Shown: piece by piece, positions 36,192 through 48,900 of the stretch | Numbering within the stretch: the stretch's first letter is position 1 | Layout of the letters: every line of letters begins with the position of its first letter | Assembly: GCA_031216445.1 (NCBI GenBank) | Contig: CM062219.1 | Coordinates: forward strand, 16,715,001 to 16,779,000 | Source: Lateolabrax maculatus | Taxonomy: Eukaryota; Chordata; Actinopteri; Acropomatiformes; Lateolabracidae | Direction: 5' to 3' | DNA: 64,000 bases | Translations under genes and position numbers: made by a program | The notes under the pieces: generated by a model | The model's database searches: none | The model's input: the letters and a program-made list of their open reading frames with translations, nothing else | Told to the model about the DNA's origin: nothing

Positions 36192-38154
36192 TGAAGCCCA
36201 GGGCCATAAAGCCTCTGTTGGAGCCAGTGCTCTCTGATTCCTCCTATCAAACGGCTGTAAAATGGAAATTAGACTGAATGGATGACATGGTCTCTCATTA
36301 TCCGCGGCATGTATTATAGAAAGTTGTAGCAACACATTTGACTCTGATGGCACCGACATTGGCGAGACGCTCCAGCACCACTTACCTTTTACAGATCCTA
36401 TTAATCCACCCTTTTCCACCTGCTCCACCACCCTTCTCTGCCAGATTCTGCATCTTATGGTCAAGATGTTCCCCCTCTGCTTCCTTTTCTCACCCTTTCC
36501 TCCCATCATACTCTCATTGTATATCTATTCCTCCCACCAGATTTCATGTTCTCACTTTTCTCTCTCACCTCTGATCCCTTTTGGTCACGATTATTGTGTT
36601 TTTACCCGTGGCTGTGGCTTGTGTTCAGCAGTGCACATGGTAATTTGATATGGCCGATAAAAAGCCAGCAGCCAGGCTCCTTATTGTGCGGTGTTGGTGA
36701 GCTTGCCAGGTGTTATAAACGCCCCCCTGCAGCGGCCACTAAACTGATGCCCACCTCCGTGCTTCATTCATTTATTTCCCTGCAGGTGCCTCGTAGCAGG
36801 TAGTAATGATGCACAGCCCCTATGTGGCCAATGGAGAGGACTGCCTGATGTGTAGGTGCAGGTAAAACCATCCCCACTGAAGGGAATACTGCTACATATT
36901 TTGAGCATGTATAACGTTAGCACGGGACAAATAATAGTATAAATTGCTACATTTGTATTCTTGGAGAAACATTATTGTTCCAAAACGCAATAACCAACAG
37001 AAAAGTAAAAAGAAAAAAAAAAAAAAGATAGGTAAGAAAGAAAACGGACAAAGGAAAAAATCTCAACATATGTATATAAAATCGTGGCTTTGATGAATGA
37101 AGATATTATAATAATATAATGTGTGTATATATATATGGCAGTAATGGTAGGCCTACACATAACAGCAAAATTATCAGCAGATGCTCAGTGGAGTTTTCTA
37201 AAAAAAAAACAAACATTTAGTTTACATTTAGTGTTAGTCATACCACCCCCAACTATCGATCACCATGACAATGTGAAACCAAAGGCAGGGTGTGAATCAC
37301 TCCCCCTTCGTGCTCGTGTGCATACATGTGCATCCTTGTGCGTGAGTGTGATACAAACAAATCAGGGATCATCTATTAAAAAAACATTGCTCCATAGCGC
37401 TACTGGTGTTAAAAAATGTCATAGGGCACCGTTAAAGTCAAATATACATAGAAATGGCACCAGTAATTCATGTAGTACTTCAGTTTACTGCTTTCTTAAC
37501 CATCTTTTCTCACTATACTGGCCTTTTATATCAGCCAGCCCACGTATTAATCAGGCTCTATCGGCTTAACTGAGTTTTACCCAAATTAATCTTCCAATAT
37601 TTAAAAAAGTTGCTTAGTATCTTGCTGCAAGAGTTGACATCAGTCTACAGTAAACATGGTCAGAATATGCTTTCAGTTAGAGAAAGTGAAAACAAAATGG
37701 GAAGAATGCAAAGGAGATTAGCCGGTATTCCCTAAAGTGATAAGAAAAGAATGGTTAATAGTGAAAGAACAGATTATCTGTTTTGCAAACATTTTCCAAA
37801 GAGATGACAATGAGCTCTATGCATCAAATACTGTACCTGCATCTGACTGACACTTCAAGGCTTGTTTGAAGAAGAGATGGGTGTATTCAGGAGGAAAGGA
37901 GTGACCATTTCTGACATTTCCTCCAACCTCTGACTTAGTTAGACAGTCCCCTGAACACAATACTTGTGCTTGGCTTCCCGCGTGTGTGTGTGCCTCGCCC
38001 CCACGCTGTGCTCCGTCTGCCTCGGCTGCAATTACCAGTGGAGAGAGTGCCCGTAGCTACCTGCTCATCATCCCGGAGCCATAGCCCAGCCCCGGACAAA
38101 GCACACACAGCAGCTCCTGCCAGAGACTGCATTATGGAGATTAGGGTGAAAGAT
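36188..38154. other. Intronic DNA with A-rich and TA patches
   Basis: Contains an A run at 37013-37026 and a short TA run near 37125-37136. A decoy splice pair around 36785-36800 was rejected. A 148-codon frame from 37123 has no domain. Confidence 0.5.
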
Positions 38155-38350
38155 TGACAAAGAGGTAGAGGGAGGTGGAGGGAGATGGGCTCGGTGAGAG
38201 CAGCGAGGCTTCAGGGAAGGGAAATTAGTTTGCTTCTGGATGATCCCCTAAGGCTCAGGGAGAAGGGGAGAGAGAGACAGAAGGATTAGGAGAGGGAAGA
38301 CGAAGGGAAAGATAGAGGAAGACAGACAGAGAGCGGGGGACAGAAACAGA
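38155..38350. repeat. Purine-rich (GA) low-complexity tract
   Basis: Strongly A/G-biased on the + strand (GAGGTAGAGGGAGGTGGAGG and similar) for about 200 bases. A second A/G-rich stretch runs from about 38780 to 39050. These give false frames on the minus strand. Confidence 0.7.
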
Positions 38351-38414
38351 CTAATCTTGCTTAGTCAGATGTCCTTCTTGTCAAGCCCACAGTGGTCTGA
38401 AGCAGCACTGAAAT

Positions 38415-38640
38415 GACTAGTAAACTATTCAACAGCAATTCTGATAATCAGTTAATTGCGTAAGACATTTATCAAGCAAAAAAGCCAAACATTGCTCTGA
38501 TTTGCAGCTTTTCTCTGTTTTATGTCTTTGTAAGTAGAATATATTTAGAATGTGAAGATGCCATCATTGGCTCAGAGAAGCTGTGATGGGCATTTTTCTC
38601 TTCAAATGATAATGGAAATTAGTAATTTTTGATTTGGTTT
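38415..38640. repeat. AT-rich dispersed repeat copy
   Basis: TTCTGATAATCAGTTAATTG, ATCAAGCAAAAAAGCCAAAC, CTTTTCTCTGTTTTATGTC and GTGATGGGCATTTTTC occur in the order of the abundant fish repeat also seen at 59040-59200. Confidence 0.7.
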
Positions 38641-40756
38641 ATAAAAATCTTCTTTATTTTACCGTTTAAAATATAACAATTGTGTATCTGCTCTATTTCA
38701 AACAAACTTTTGCTGGGGTTTTTCCAGACCTCTGCGAGCTTGATGCGAAACGGCACCTGACAATGCAAGATTAAGACATGCAGAAAGAGAGATGAAGTGA
38801 GTGGGACACCCACAGAGAAACAAGAGACACAGAGGTGACAGGGGCTGACTCCAAGACAAAGACACCACCAGACAGAGGTCAAGTGCTTGACAGGAGGAAG
38901 AATGTTGGAAAAGACAAAAAGTTGCAGGGAGAAAGAAAGAGATACAGACAGGAACAGACTAATAGCAGGAGATTTAAATAAGAACATAGGAAAGAAAGAT
39001 GGAACGATGCTTGAGGACATAATGGAGACGATGAAAAGACGGAGAGAATGAAGAGTGACATCGCAGGTCTGTTCACTCAGCTGGGCACCTCAGTGCCCTT
39101 TGTGACGACGGAGAGGGGTTCCGGTGCAGACAATGGCTGGGAGGACAGCAAGCTTATGGCCAGACTGGGCCTGTGTCAGCCTAAATGGCAACAATCAATA
39201 ATCCCCTCAGTCAGTTTCACCCTGAGAGGTCTGGAGCCTGAGCTGCAGTGGTGGTGCTGAGGTGTGTGTGTCTGCATGTGCCAGTGTTTTCCTATTTATT
39301 CACTGGATACCTATTCAGGCTTTTAAATCGAAATATATGAATTAGCTAAATTCAGCAATTGCAGACAAATTATTTGTTATCTTAACTCCTCGTAGGTCGT
39401 TGATATATGGAACTTGTAATGAAAGGTTTGCAAGTAGACATTAGGGCTCTTGCTCTCATGTAATCAGGGGATTTTATGTCTATATACCTCAGAAAATAGA
39501 ATAAAAGAGAGACATTTGTTGTTCAACTCAGCCCAGTGGGATTTGCACTATGCAGCAAAAGGGGCCAAGCTGTGCACAGCATTAAAGGCCAAAGTAAAAA
39601 TCGCCGTCTGCCCACACCTGCAACACTGCTCCAGTATGGGCTGGAGTGTTTTTAGAGGTCCAACACACTCACACACTCGAACGCACACACAGTGGAGACT
39701 TTGTTAGCCCGCTGGCACGGTCAGGCTTCCCGGTACAGCATGTTTCCAGCCTGACTAGAACAGTGTGGCCGTTGTGCGTGTGGTTGCAGCATTGTGCGGA
39801 CACATGCATGCAGCCAGTAGTCACTCGGGATTGTACTCATTACAGAGGGATGGTTGTAGACCAGCACTCAGCACTGTTCACTGTCAATAGAAGAGTTATG
39901 TTCTAAAATGTGATCTCCGCCATTCGAGTTTAGTCACAGTTTCTCTCGTAAAATGACTACTGGCTAGTAAAAAACACCATTACTACTGTATTGATTGCAT
40001 AACAATCAAGGTTGATCAGAATATTAGCTTTAATCAGCATAAAATTGCGTTGAAATTGTCAAAAGAGAGAAAAAATAGATTGTTGTGAGGTTTCGGATGT
40101 TTGGCTGTAAACCACATTTCCGGGAAATAATAAAGTTTGAATTTAAAGTTGAGTAATACTAATCCACAATGCTTTTTAAGTCTTTTAAATGCCTGTGTGT
40201 AATAGTAAAAGAAACCAAGAACACCATCCAAACCCTGAAAGTTTAGTGTGACATGAAAACAAAGGAAACTTTGCTCCAGCAGTGGTGGGCACACTATAAA
40301 GCAACTGAAGGAACTATGGAGCTTCCCTAAAGCCAAGTCTCTGCCACACACACATTTTTTTTCTAGAGAGAGAACAAGCGGCTGTGCTGCACTGTTCTGC
40401 TGGCAGTTTAATATATCACCTCCTCCTTCTGGCTTTTCCAATATCACTTGGTTCTGTTGTTTTCAAAAGGGTTTCTGAGCTCATTCTGTGCTGCGCTGAG
40501 GGATGTTTAACGGCATTTGAAATGTCTGGATCATTCCTTTCTTTTTTTTTTCATTTTAGGCTGTTGTGGGTTGAGCCTGGCTCCCAGAAATGGAAAATGA
40601 TTCTAGTGCAGAAAGCCTTATGGACCATAGAGAGTTGTTTCCTCTTTCTCCCAGTGTGAAAGCCCCGGCATTGATCTTGCTCCCCAGGTGCCCGCACTGC
40701 ACAAGTTGTAGCCAGACCTCAGGCAGGGGGTGATGCTATGGCTCATAAACACAGGG
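38641..40756. other. Intronic DNA, no supported gene
   Basis: Holds the second purine-rich stretch (about 38780-39050) and short CA-rich patches near 39663-39695. A T-rich acceptor-like site near 40541-40560 leads to no open exon. Confidence 0.5.
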
Positions 40757-40801
40757 CTCACACACACACACACACACACACACACCCACACACAAACACA
40801 C
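40757..40801. repeat. (CA)n microsatellite
   Basis: About 13 uninterrupted CA units and an imperfect tail (CCCACACACAAACACAC). Confidence 0.93.
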
Positions 40802-41397
40802 AAATACGGACACACAAACATGGCAAGCACAATGCCACACACAGAGACATACTGTATACACATTTGGTCGCTTAACTTCATTTAGTTGCATTCATATGTT
40901 CACATAGAAACAAACACAAGCACAAACAGGCATGAACTCACACAGTCAGTGTGTCAAGTGTGTGTGAACAGCCATGAGGGTACTCTCTGCCAGTAATGAT
41001 GTATAGTGAGCTTACAGACGCAGTAACAGGGAGTTGAATGATTTGCTGTTCAACACCATTTGACATTTTGCAAGAGGAAGCAGAAACAAAAGAAGAAGAA
41101 GTAATGTACACTGATATTATCTACTGATTGAAATAAGTCGAAAAGGTCATTTGATTAATGATTATACTGTATATCCTCTTTTACAAAATGTGGCAGCTCA
41201 GGACAATGTTACAGCTTCCGTTTCTTTGTTTTCTTTGGTTACAGAATATAATGTAATACGGCCTCCAATCTAATTTTTTCACAGATTTTTATGACTTTTG
41301 TGATTGGTGATTCCCTGACTTTTGATATCTATGAAATCACTAAGCTTAGAAAATAATTGATAACCTAGGGTTCTTGTTACAAAATAATAGTAATAAT
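40802..41397. other. Intronic DNA, possible AT-rich repeat traces
   Basis: GGTCATTTGATTAATGATTA near 41145 may be a trace of the AT-rich family. Nothing else seen. Confidence 0.4.
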
Positions 41398-41440
41398 AGC
41401 ATAATATATATATAATATAATAATATATATATATATTTTT
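41398..41440. repeat. Imperfect (TA)n tract
   Basis: Alternating AT with interruptions, ending in a short T run. Confidence 0.85.
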
Positions 41441-43244
41441 TAAACTAAAATAACTAAATATTACTTATAAAAAGATGATATAACCTTTAGCATATATCTA
41501 CTCAGTAATATTTAGGGGGCAATGAACGCGTTCATGGAAAACAAAAAGGAGATGAAGTACAAGACAAGCTAAAAACACACAAAGGAGAGAGGGAGGGAGG
41601 CAGACAGATGGGGCAGGTGGAGGTGGAGATGGTGTTTATGGATGTTAATTCTGGGGTAAACGCGGCCAAACACGCACTTAAGTTTCTTAACAAACAAAGA
41701 AAAGTTTAGTTGCAGCCTCTAGTGATTTTACAGTTCATTGACGGTCAAGTTCAAATTCAAGTTTGATGAGCACAAAACCACAACATCTGCCCACTGTCTG
41801 TTTGCAATATAGTTTTAGTTCTGTGTTTAACCCTCTAAAACCAAAATGTCTTGCTTTTCTGGAAGGGCACTAGTCTGCAATTGGCTTGAAAGATTAACTT
41901 AATGTCCCCCTGTTTGTGGGTTAGCATTAAGAGGGTTGGGATGAGTTCAGCCCTGAGCGCCAAACTCAACCTGAAATTACAGTAAAATAACAAAAACAAA
42001 GAAAAAAGGAAAGGAAATCTGTTGTGTTGGTGTTCATACCCACAAGTTGAGTCATAACAAAGCGTCGCCCTGCTCAGCTAAACAGTTTAATTTGCCCTCT
42101 GAACAGCTTGGATACCTTTGTATTACTCAGCACTTTGATGTAAAATCCAGTGATATTTCACCTCATATGCTGAGGCAATGCGGGGGAAAGTAATGAGATT
42201 TATGTAGCCTGGGGAAATGAAGAGCTTTCAGGTCCTAATGTCTTATTTTTGAGTGTGCTGCACCCCTTGCCTCCTCTGTGTTTCCTGTATATTCTCCATG
42301 GCTCTCTCCCTCCCTCATCCCCCTTCTGCTCTACTAAAACATGTGCAGCTCTACTAAAAAAATAGTTGAGTGAGGTCTTGTTAATTATGGGTTTTTGAGG
42401 CAGGCTGAGACTCTTTATCTTGGAAAGACAGTTTGCTATATTTCTTTATAACACCCGCAGCAGTTGAATATGGAGAAGTTTTTTATCTTGGTCTCGAAAT
42501 TATGAGAATGTTTGTCGGCGTTGTCCAATGGACGCAGATCATTCATAGCTGACGTCTATACGTTACAGCCGCTGCAGTATTTACTGTAGCCTGCGTGTCA
42601 TTAGATGTTGCTGCAAAGTCATTATGCAGGTGGATGGACAGGGGGCCGACCTGGGTCAGCTTATCTAAGATAATCTGTCTGCATGTCGAGCCTGTGTGCA
42701 GAGGTCGGGACCCCCACCCATGTGGGGTGCTGCGAGTCAGAAGGAGCTCAGACGGGGGTCTCTGCACCCCACACGTGACCTCCACACACTTTCTGAGTCA
42801 CCTGCAAACCAAATTTGCTGCTTTGGTCTCAACATTACGGGCCAGCTTTTTGACACTGATGCATAATGAAATATGTGTGGAACGGTGCTTTACATTAAAA
42901 ATGACCCAGTCAGTATTTCACCCTCATGGCCAAAATCTCTTCATTTATGGTTAATGATTTTGAGATGGGCGTTGTTCATAAAACACACGAGGCAAACTGA
43001 TGTAGGATGATGTACCACAGGGGAAAAAAAGGGTAACGGTTTTGCGATATATCAACTTCTGCAACTACTGCTACCACCATAATACAATACAATATTTAGT
43101 TGCCTAAGATCACTGTTTTCCCTATTTTCAGAGGGTATTTTCAGGTTGTTGCTGTCATAAAGCTGCATGTTTTAACTGACCTGCTGTGCACATAAATGTT
43201 AATAAATTCCATAAGAAGCTCTACCAATACTGTATTTTTGATGC
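41441..43244. other. Intronic DNA, no supported feature
   Basis: Unique-looking sequence. The frame at 42595-42954 (119 codons) and its antisense partner have no domain or splice sites. Confidence 0.5.
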
Positions 43245-43390
43245 GGATTACAAATTTTTTTTTTAAGAATTCTGGTGGCCTAATGGCTAAAGCACATACC
43301 GTATAACTGCCATGCTGAGTCAAAACCAAATCAAATACTATTGCAACTACCAGGTCAGGACACAACAAGACTGGGATTAGCTCTCAGTTA
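43245..43390 (+). mobile_element. Candidate tRNA-derived SINE
   Basis: GGTGGCCTAATGGCTAAAGC at 43274 holds TGGCCTAATGG (43276-43286), which fits the RNA polymerase III A box (TGGCNNARTGG) as in tRNA D arms. The downstream part, with GCTGAGTCAAAACC near 43314-43327, is a poor B box. CCAGGTCAGGACACAACAAG follows, like a SINE body. It is not a functional tRNA gene, because no cloverleaf can be formed. Family unassigned. Confidence 0.5.
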
Positions 43391-46290
43391 ATTTGTCACA
43401 CAATGTTTTCCAAGCATGACTAACACCAACAAAAATTTCCTACACACAAAAAGCAGTGTTTTGAATGCCCACCCCACCCCCCCCACCCCCCATGTTGTTG
43501 AGATTTCTCGTCATGAAGTTTACTGCAGTTTCATTGTAGTTCAGAGAAATAACTTTTGAAAAACCTTCCAGAGTTGAAAATTAATTTGGTATTGAAATGA
43601 GAAAAGAGAAAAATGTACTTCTCTGGCCTGTATAACAGGTGTATGCTGTGATGTGAGGAATGAGTCACAATGTGATAATTATTTTTCATTTTGAAAATGA
43701 AAGAACTCGTTACTGCATCCTGAATCAAGTGGAGGGAGTTGATACAACATTTTTCATGTGTGGGCTACAGGGATGAATATTACAACTGAGTCAAGTCCTG
43801 GCTTAATTTTGTGTTTGAATATATTAAACCCAAGCTTCAAGTGACTTATAAATCCACGTAGTGTTTTGATACAGTGAAGGTTTGTTCCAATACTTCAATT
43901 CACTGTCCGTAAATGTACTGTAAATATACTATGAAGCCCAATTCTGTCAGAATGAGAAACAATGCGACTAAGTTTCAACTTTATCTGCGCCGTGAAATTC
44001 ACGTTTTTTTGTTTCCTGGTTTTACTGGCGGGCTAACAACCAACTGTATGTGCTATGCTGTATGTTACTGAATGTAACATCATTAATTATAAAGAATATT
44101 GGATATTAAAGCCCTTTGTACCTGTAATTGTTTGTCCCCTGTCTCTAACAGACAAATTCGCAACATCTAATGCTAGGGGGCTAAAAATGATCTAGAAAAT
44201 CATGATAATAGTAATAATAATATTTATTATTATTATAATTTTTTAGGGGTGCTGAAATTAACTGTAGGTGTGCTTGAACACCTCTAATATAGTCTAAAAT
44301 CACCAGTGGCTCATACAGCAACTTTAGATTGGCAATAACATTTGACATTTCCCCCTTTCCTACCAAAAATGTATCAAACACTTAAACTGAGGCACATATT
44401 AAATTGAGAATTATGTTAACCTTAAAAACCCCCATCACTCAGTCCGAGTGTTTTCTAACCATGACAGTGTTTCTGCAGTGGGAAATGGATTAGTTACATT
44501 TGCATGCTGATATGCTGTAGAGTCATGATGTTAATAATGTCAGTTGCTATCAGCTGTTGCAGGGTGATTGCTGGGAGCCGTTCTCTCTCGTTGAGGATGC
44601 TGGGTGCTGCAGAGGACGGTGGCACTGGCCCCAGTGACAGTGACGAGAGACAAAAAGACAGCACATGTCTCAGACCCCCGCAGATTAACATTACAGTTTC
44701 GTCTTCTTCTCCTCCTCCTTTTAACCTCTCCATCTCCCTATACCCTGGGCTCCTGACCTTAATAGCAGCCTCTTTCCTGTATGACTGGGAGATATATAAT
44801 CCAATAAGCACAGCACCCTGCCTGTGGCTGGGCCCGGCACGCACGAACACATACACACTAAAAAAGCACAGACACTTGCACTTGCTCACGCAAACAAGAG
44901 TGTGTGCAATCACTCATCAAGTGGACGTCAGTCTGAGTGCTTTTTTAGCACTGTGTACATGTCATTTCATGTGAAAGTGCTGCACAGGAGGAAAAGCTCT
45001 GCAGGGAGATGTTTTGGAGGCAACTTATTTACAATTCCTTGGGTTTTTTAACTCGTGCAAGGGAAGAACAGGATGTTGTCTTTGCCTGCTTTGCTCATAC
45101 TTCCTGCGTAGGAAAGAGGGCTTGCTGTTTATACAACCTCTGGCCTCTGCTGTTTTGTATTTGCCCCCTCTTGGTTAAGGAAATTCTTAACCTTACAGAG
45201 CTCTCTACCATTTTAAGGCCAACCATTTCTCATAGCTTGTCGGACCATTTGGCATCATCTGGGGTTTGATAAGGTCCCATCCCCCAGCTGCAGATAAATA
45301 ATGAGTCTCCACCTCTTTTCTGGTCTCTTTTTTTTTCGTGTGTGTGGTCTCATTTATTACTTCACTTCTCTGGTTTATTAAAAAGCCACAAGGATCTAGA
45401 CGATGTTTTTTCTTTTTAAACATAAATGCACAGGTCACAGCGGATCATCTCAGCAGGTGCACAAGCTTCATTATAACATTTCTGGCTGGTCTGCCAGCAC
45501 TGCATTAATGCCTGATTTCCACAAACGTCATTCTCACTCAGTTTAAAGTCATCTGTGTGAATGGAAATGTACCTCCAGAGGCAGCCAGAGAGGAGCAGGG
45601 GGGATGCAAGAGCAGAGAGAAGTGCAGACAAGATGAGACAAGGCCAAAAGAGAGCAGAAGAAACTAAAAGAAGAACCCACACGCTCTCATTCTCTCTCAC
45701 ACACATATTTGTGTTTTGTCTCAGATGCACAAAGCCTCACACCCATCGATAAGGTCTCCAGAGGGTTGTTCCTGACACAAATGAATTCAAAATCAACAAA
45801 AGCTTTGGGTGGTTTTCTAAGGATGCTGGTTGTGGAGGTGGTATATTGGTTTTTGTCTTCTTCTCTCTGACAACATCTTTCCTATTGTGAATAGGAGCCG
45901 GCAGAGACAAACAAACGGCTTGTCAGAAAAAAAACAACCTTGTCTGATTCTTTTAAATATCTAACCATTATTTTTTTCATGAAGCTGAAAAACAAGATTG
46001 AAGTGCTTTCTGCAACAAATTGCTGAGTCCATTTCAACAGTGTTATCCCTGGGTTGTTACTGAAAGCATTTCTATAAGGGTAATGTTCTCTGTATCTATC
46101 TATAATGCTGACATAGCAGTATTAGTCGCAGCTCTGAGCTTCAAATCTATTGTGCTCTGAAACAGCACAAACAATAAAATAAGAAGAAAATGCCACAGTG
46201 GGACATTGGTTTACAAGCTACAAAAGAGCAGCAAAGTGTGTGAAACGGAGCGAAAAACCAAAGATATCTCAATGCTGCAGTGATGATCAG
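43391..46290. other. Intronic DNA with C-rich patch and AT palindrome
   Basis: A C-rich patch lies at 43466-43491. A short hairpin with arms at 44212-44220 and 44224-44232 sits between GCTAGGGGGCTAAAAATGAT and TTTTAGGGGTGCTG words that may be repeat remnants. Frames at 44494-44974 on both strands show no domain. Confidence 0.45.
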
Positions 46291-46500
46291 ACGCATTATT
46301 AAAACCTGCCCTGCCTAATTTCAGCTAATCTGGCCTGAATTGGCCAAGTGCAATTGGGAATTGGTTTGTTGAGCCTGGGAGCTGTCCCATAAATTGCAAT
46401 GCTAATGACGGGGCTGAGCGGGCTCCTATCCCTGATAAAGGCAGATTTAATGGAGATATTTCACGGAATCATTTATCAGGGACTGACAGGCAGGCAGTAA
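46291..46500. other. Candidate conserved noncoding block
   Basis: Repeat-free sequence with TTTCAGCTAATCTGGCCTGA, AATTGCAATGCTAATGACGG and CCCTGATAAAGGCAGATTTA. It has GATA and homeodomain-like words and ends at a C-rich microsatellite. Conservation is inferred. Confidence 0.45.
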
Positions 46501-46502
46501 GA

Positions 46503-46536
46503 CCCCCCCCCCCCACCACCACCACCACCACCACCA
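46503..46536. repeat. C12 run joined to (ACC)n
   Basis: Twelve C residues (46503-46514), then about seven ACC units. Confidence 0.95.
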
Positions 46537-47994
46537 ATAAAAGAAAAAACACTACACACATATGCACACGAGCACCTTGATAGGCACGGGCCACGTCCTC
46601 CCTGTCAGTGCTTGATCCATGATGATACAACTTTATCTGCCCGCAGCAGATTAACTTAACTCAGTTTGTTGTGAAATTAGACATAAAAAAAAAAAAAAAG
46701 CCAGAGCATATTTACATCAGGGTGGATCTGAGCTCATTTTTGGCACTACTGGTCCGTGACTGTGGACGGACAGGGAGGAAAACAGGGAGGGCTCTGAGGT
46801 TTTTAAAATGCTGGAGAGGATGCATCCGAAGCAAGTCATGGATCACTGATAAAATCTGACAGCACAATACAAATATGACTCTAGCTGAACACAGAGAGGC
46901 ATTTACATGCAGAGGGCACACGTGTGCACCCATGTTGGTGGCAGTGATGGTCCTCCCAGCAAAGAAATACAGTTTGTGATGTTGTTGTCTGTTGTAAACA
47001 CCTTACAAATATCCATGTTGACTTGTACAAGATGGCTGTCTTAACACTGAAATGCTAAGAGTAAAATAAGGTGTGATGTAGCTGTAACTGTCTATATATT
47101 AACCAATACCCTGCGAGGCCCAGCATATTACTCACAACATCATGAACTCTAACATTTCTGTAAATGTGATTAATAAGCTCCTATGGCCTTAGTATATTAT
47201 GAAATCAAAAACAAAAAAACCTGACCTGAATTACATAATGGGTTTACAGGAAAATATAATTTGACACAGAGCCTCCCTTTAACTCATCAGACAGGCTTTG
47301 GGGTAAATAGGGCAACGGTAAGATTAAGTCAGTCTTAAAGGCAGACTTTGAAATGGGCAGCAGTGTCAAGCCTTAGGATGTCTTTGTTGTCCTGATCATG
47401 ACCTCACCTGACCAGAGCAGCCATGTTGCTCTTTGTTCATCTCATCTGTCTGTTAATATTGCTCCCAGGGGACATGACTACTCTATGTCTCTCTCTCTCT
47501 CTCATTCTCCTCCCTGCCTCGATGTCCCTCCTTTGTTCACCTCCCCCCACTCCATCTATTCCTGGAATTGCTGATTTAATGAAGAGCTCGGTCACCATGA
47601 ATGACCTCTCCCATCATCAGCGTCCTCTCTTTTTTTTTCTTTTTGCGTGTGTGTGGTCATCGGATTTGATTTGGCAAACGGCAAAACTTGAGCTGTTTGC
47701 TTACTCTTGCAAGCGTGGGTTTTGTCTGTAAACCCCCAGCACTACCAGAGGCAAACACATGGCTTTTTAGAAGAAAATCCTTGAAAGCACGCTCAGCTTG
47801 TTTCCTTTCTACTTTCCCGTCAGAGAGTACTAACATTAAGATATCAATAGCTGTCATATCTGGAGCACTATTTCCACAAGACCTCTTTAACCAGCACACA
47901 AATATAGTCCTTTCATCAGTTAAGATGTTTGGTAAAGTGATTTCATGCTTAACAAAGCTAATGGGCAAGTGCAATCTAACTAATATCATCTATC
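46537..47994. other. Intronic DNA, no supported feature
   Basis: Contains an A run (46686-46699) and C/T-rich patches near 47488-47550. Overlapping frames of 100-115 codons on both strands show no domain. Confidence 0.5.
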
Positions 47995-48310
47995 TACCCT
48001 CCTCTCTGCGTCCTTTGAAGCTATCTGGGCGGTAGTTTTATGTGTAATCTAACAGCGGAGCGGATTTGGCTATCCTGCTGTCAAGGTAATGCCCTGTAAT
48101 TGGCCTTCTAATTCTGCGGGATAATGAGACTAGAAGCGGATGGCAAAGGCTACGCTGCTGTATTTACCTGCAGCACCAGACAATTAGTACACATAATGCT
48201 AATCACAGGCTGGCAGGTGGACCTTTTTAATGGGCCCAGAAAAGGATTTGTTCTCACTGTCTGCTTTCCCGGTGTTAGTAATGTTATAATGGTGATTATT
48301 AGTTAATTGC
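47995..48310. other. Candidate conserved noncoding block
   Basis: Repeat-free, with GGCGGTAGTTTTATGTGTAA, CTGTAATTGGCCTTCTAATT, CAATTAGTACACATAATGCT and ATCACAGGCTGGCAGG. TAAT cores recur along about 300 bases. The sequence character is enhancer-like; function not shown. Confidence 0.45.
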
Positions 48311-48524
48311 ACATTTTTGAAAGCCCTTTCTTAATCCTGAGCAAAATAGTTCTTTCACTTAATTACTTTCTTTTGTAAATTTTTTGTTAATTATACTTTT
48401 ATATATTTAGGTATGGCCATGTTCCAAACCACCATTACCATTTTTAATTTGAACATGTAACATTACAGACTTACAGTAAGTTATATTTTACATTTTTCAT
48501 TTTTTTACATACACATGGCACAGT
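48311..48524. other. AT-rich intronic DNA
   Basis: No feature seen other than AT richness. Confidence 0.5.
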
Positions 48525-48900
48525 GGTGCTAAATGCTGTCATGCTCACGATGACAATGCCAACATGCTGATGTTTAGCACGTAATGTTACCTTGTTCAAC
48601 ATCTTAGTTTAGCATGATAACATTTGCTAATAAGCACTAAACACAAAGTGCAGCTGAGGCTGATGGGAATGTTATTAGTTTTGCAGGAATTTGGTCATAA
48701 GCGAAAGTACTTGACAAACGAAAATGTAGCCAGATTATGGAGCTAGATGAAAAGCCGGGGGATCTCATAAGTTATTACAATTCATTCTAAGGGGAACATG
48801 AATACGTGCACAAAATTTCATGAGAATCAATCCATCAGGTGTTTAGATATCTCAGTCTGGACCGAAGTTGTGGACTGACACAATGACACTGGCATACGTA
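48525..48900 (+). repeat. Dispersed fish repeat, related to the 18 kb pair
   Basis: GCCAACATGCTGATGTTTAG, ATCTTAGTTTAGCATGATAA, GCTGAGGCTGATGGGAATG, TTTTGCAGGAATTTGGTCAT, then AATTCATTCTAAGGGGAACA, AAAATTTCATGAGAATCAAT and GATATCTCAGTCTGGACC. This is the order of a very common percomorph repeat. The second half corresponds to the units at 18326-18566. Confidence 0.8.

Noticed and set aside
36785..36806. Possible microexon between CCCTGCAG and CAGGTAGT
   Set aside because: Only 14 bases, not a multiple of three, and without any known VAV2 counterpart at this place. Treated as a decoy splice pair.
40541..40585. T-rich tract with TTTTAG resembling a 3' splice site
   Set aside because: The following sequence soon meets stops in the needed frame and shows no VAV2 similarity.
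43274..43350. tRNA gene
   Set aside because: Only the A box-like D-arm sequence is present. The anticodon and T arms and acceptor pairing cannot be formed, so a SINE fragment is more likely.
44494..44974. Overlapping sense and antisense frames of 139 and 156 codons
   Set aside because: No domain, no splice sites and ordinary intronic composition. Mutually overlapping chance frames.
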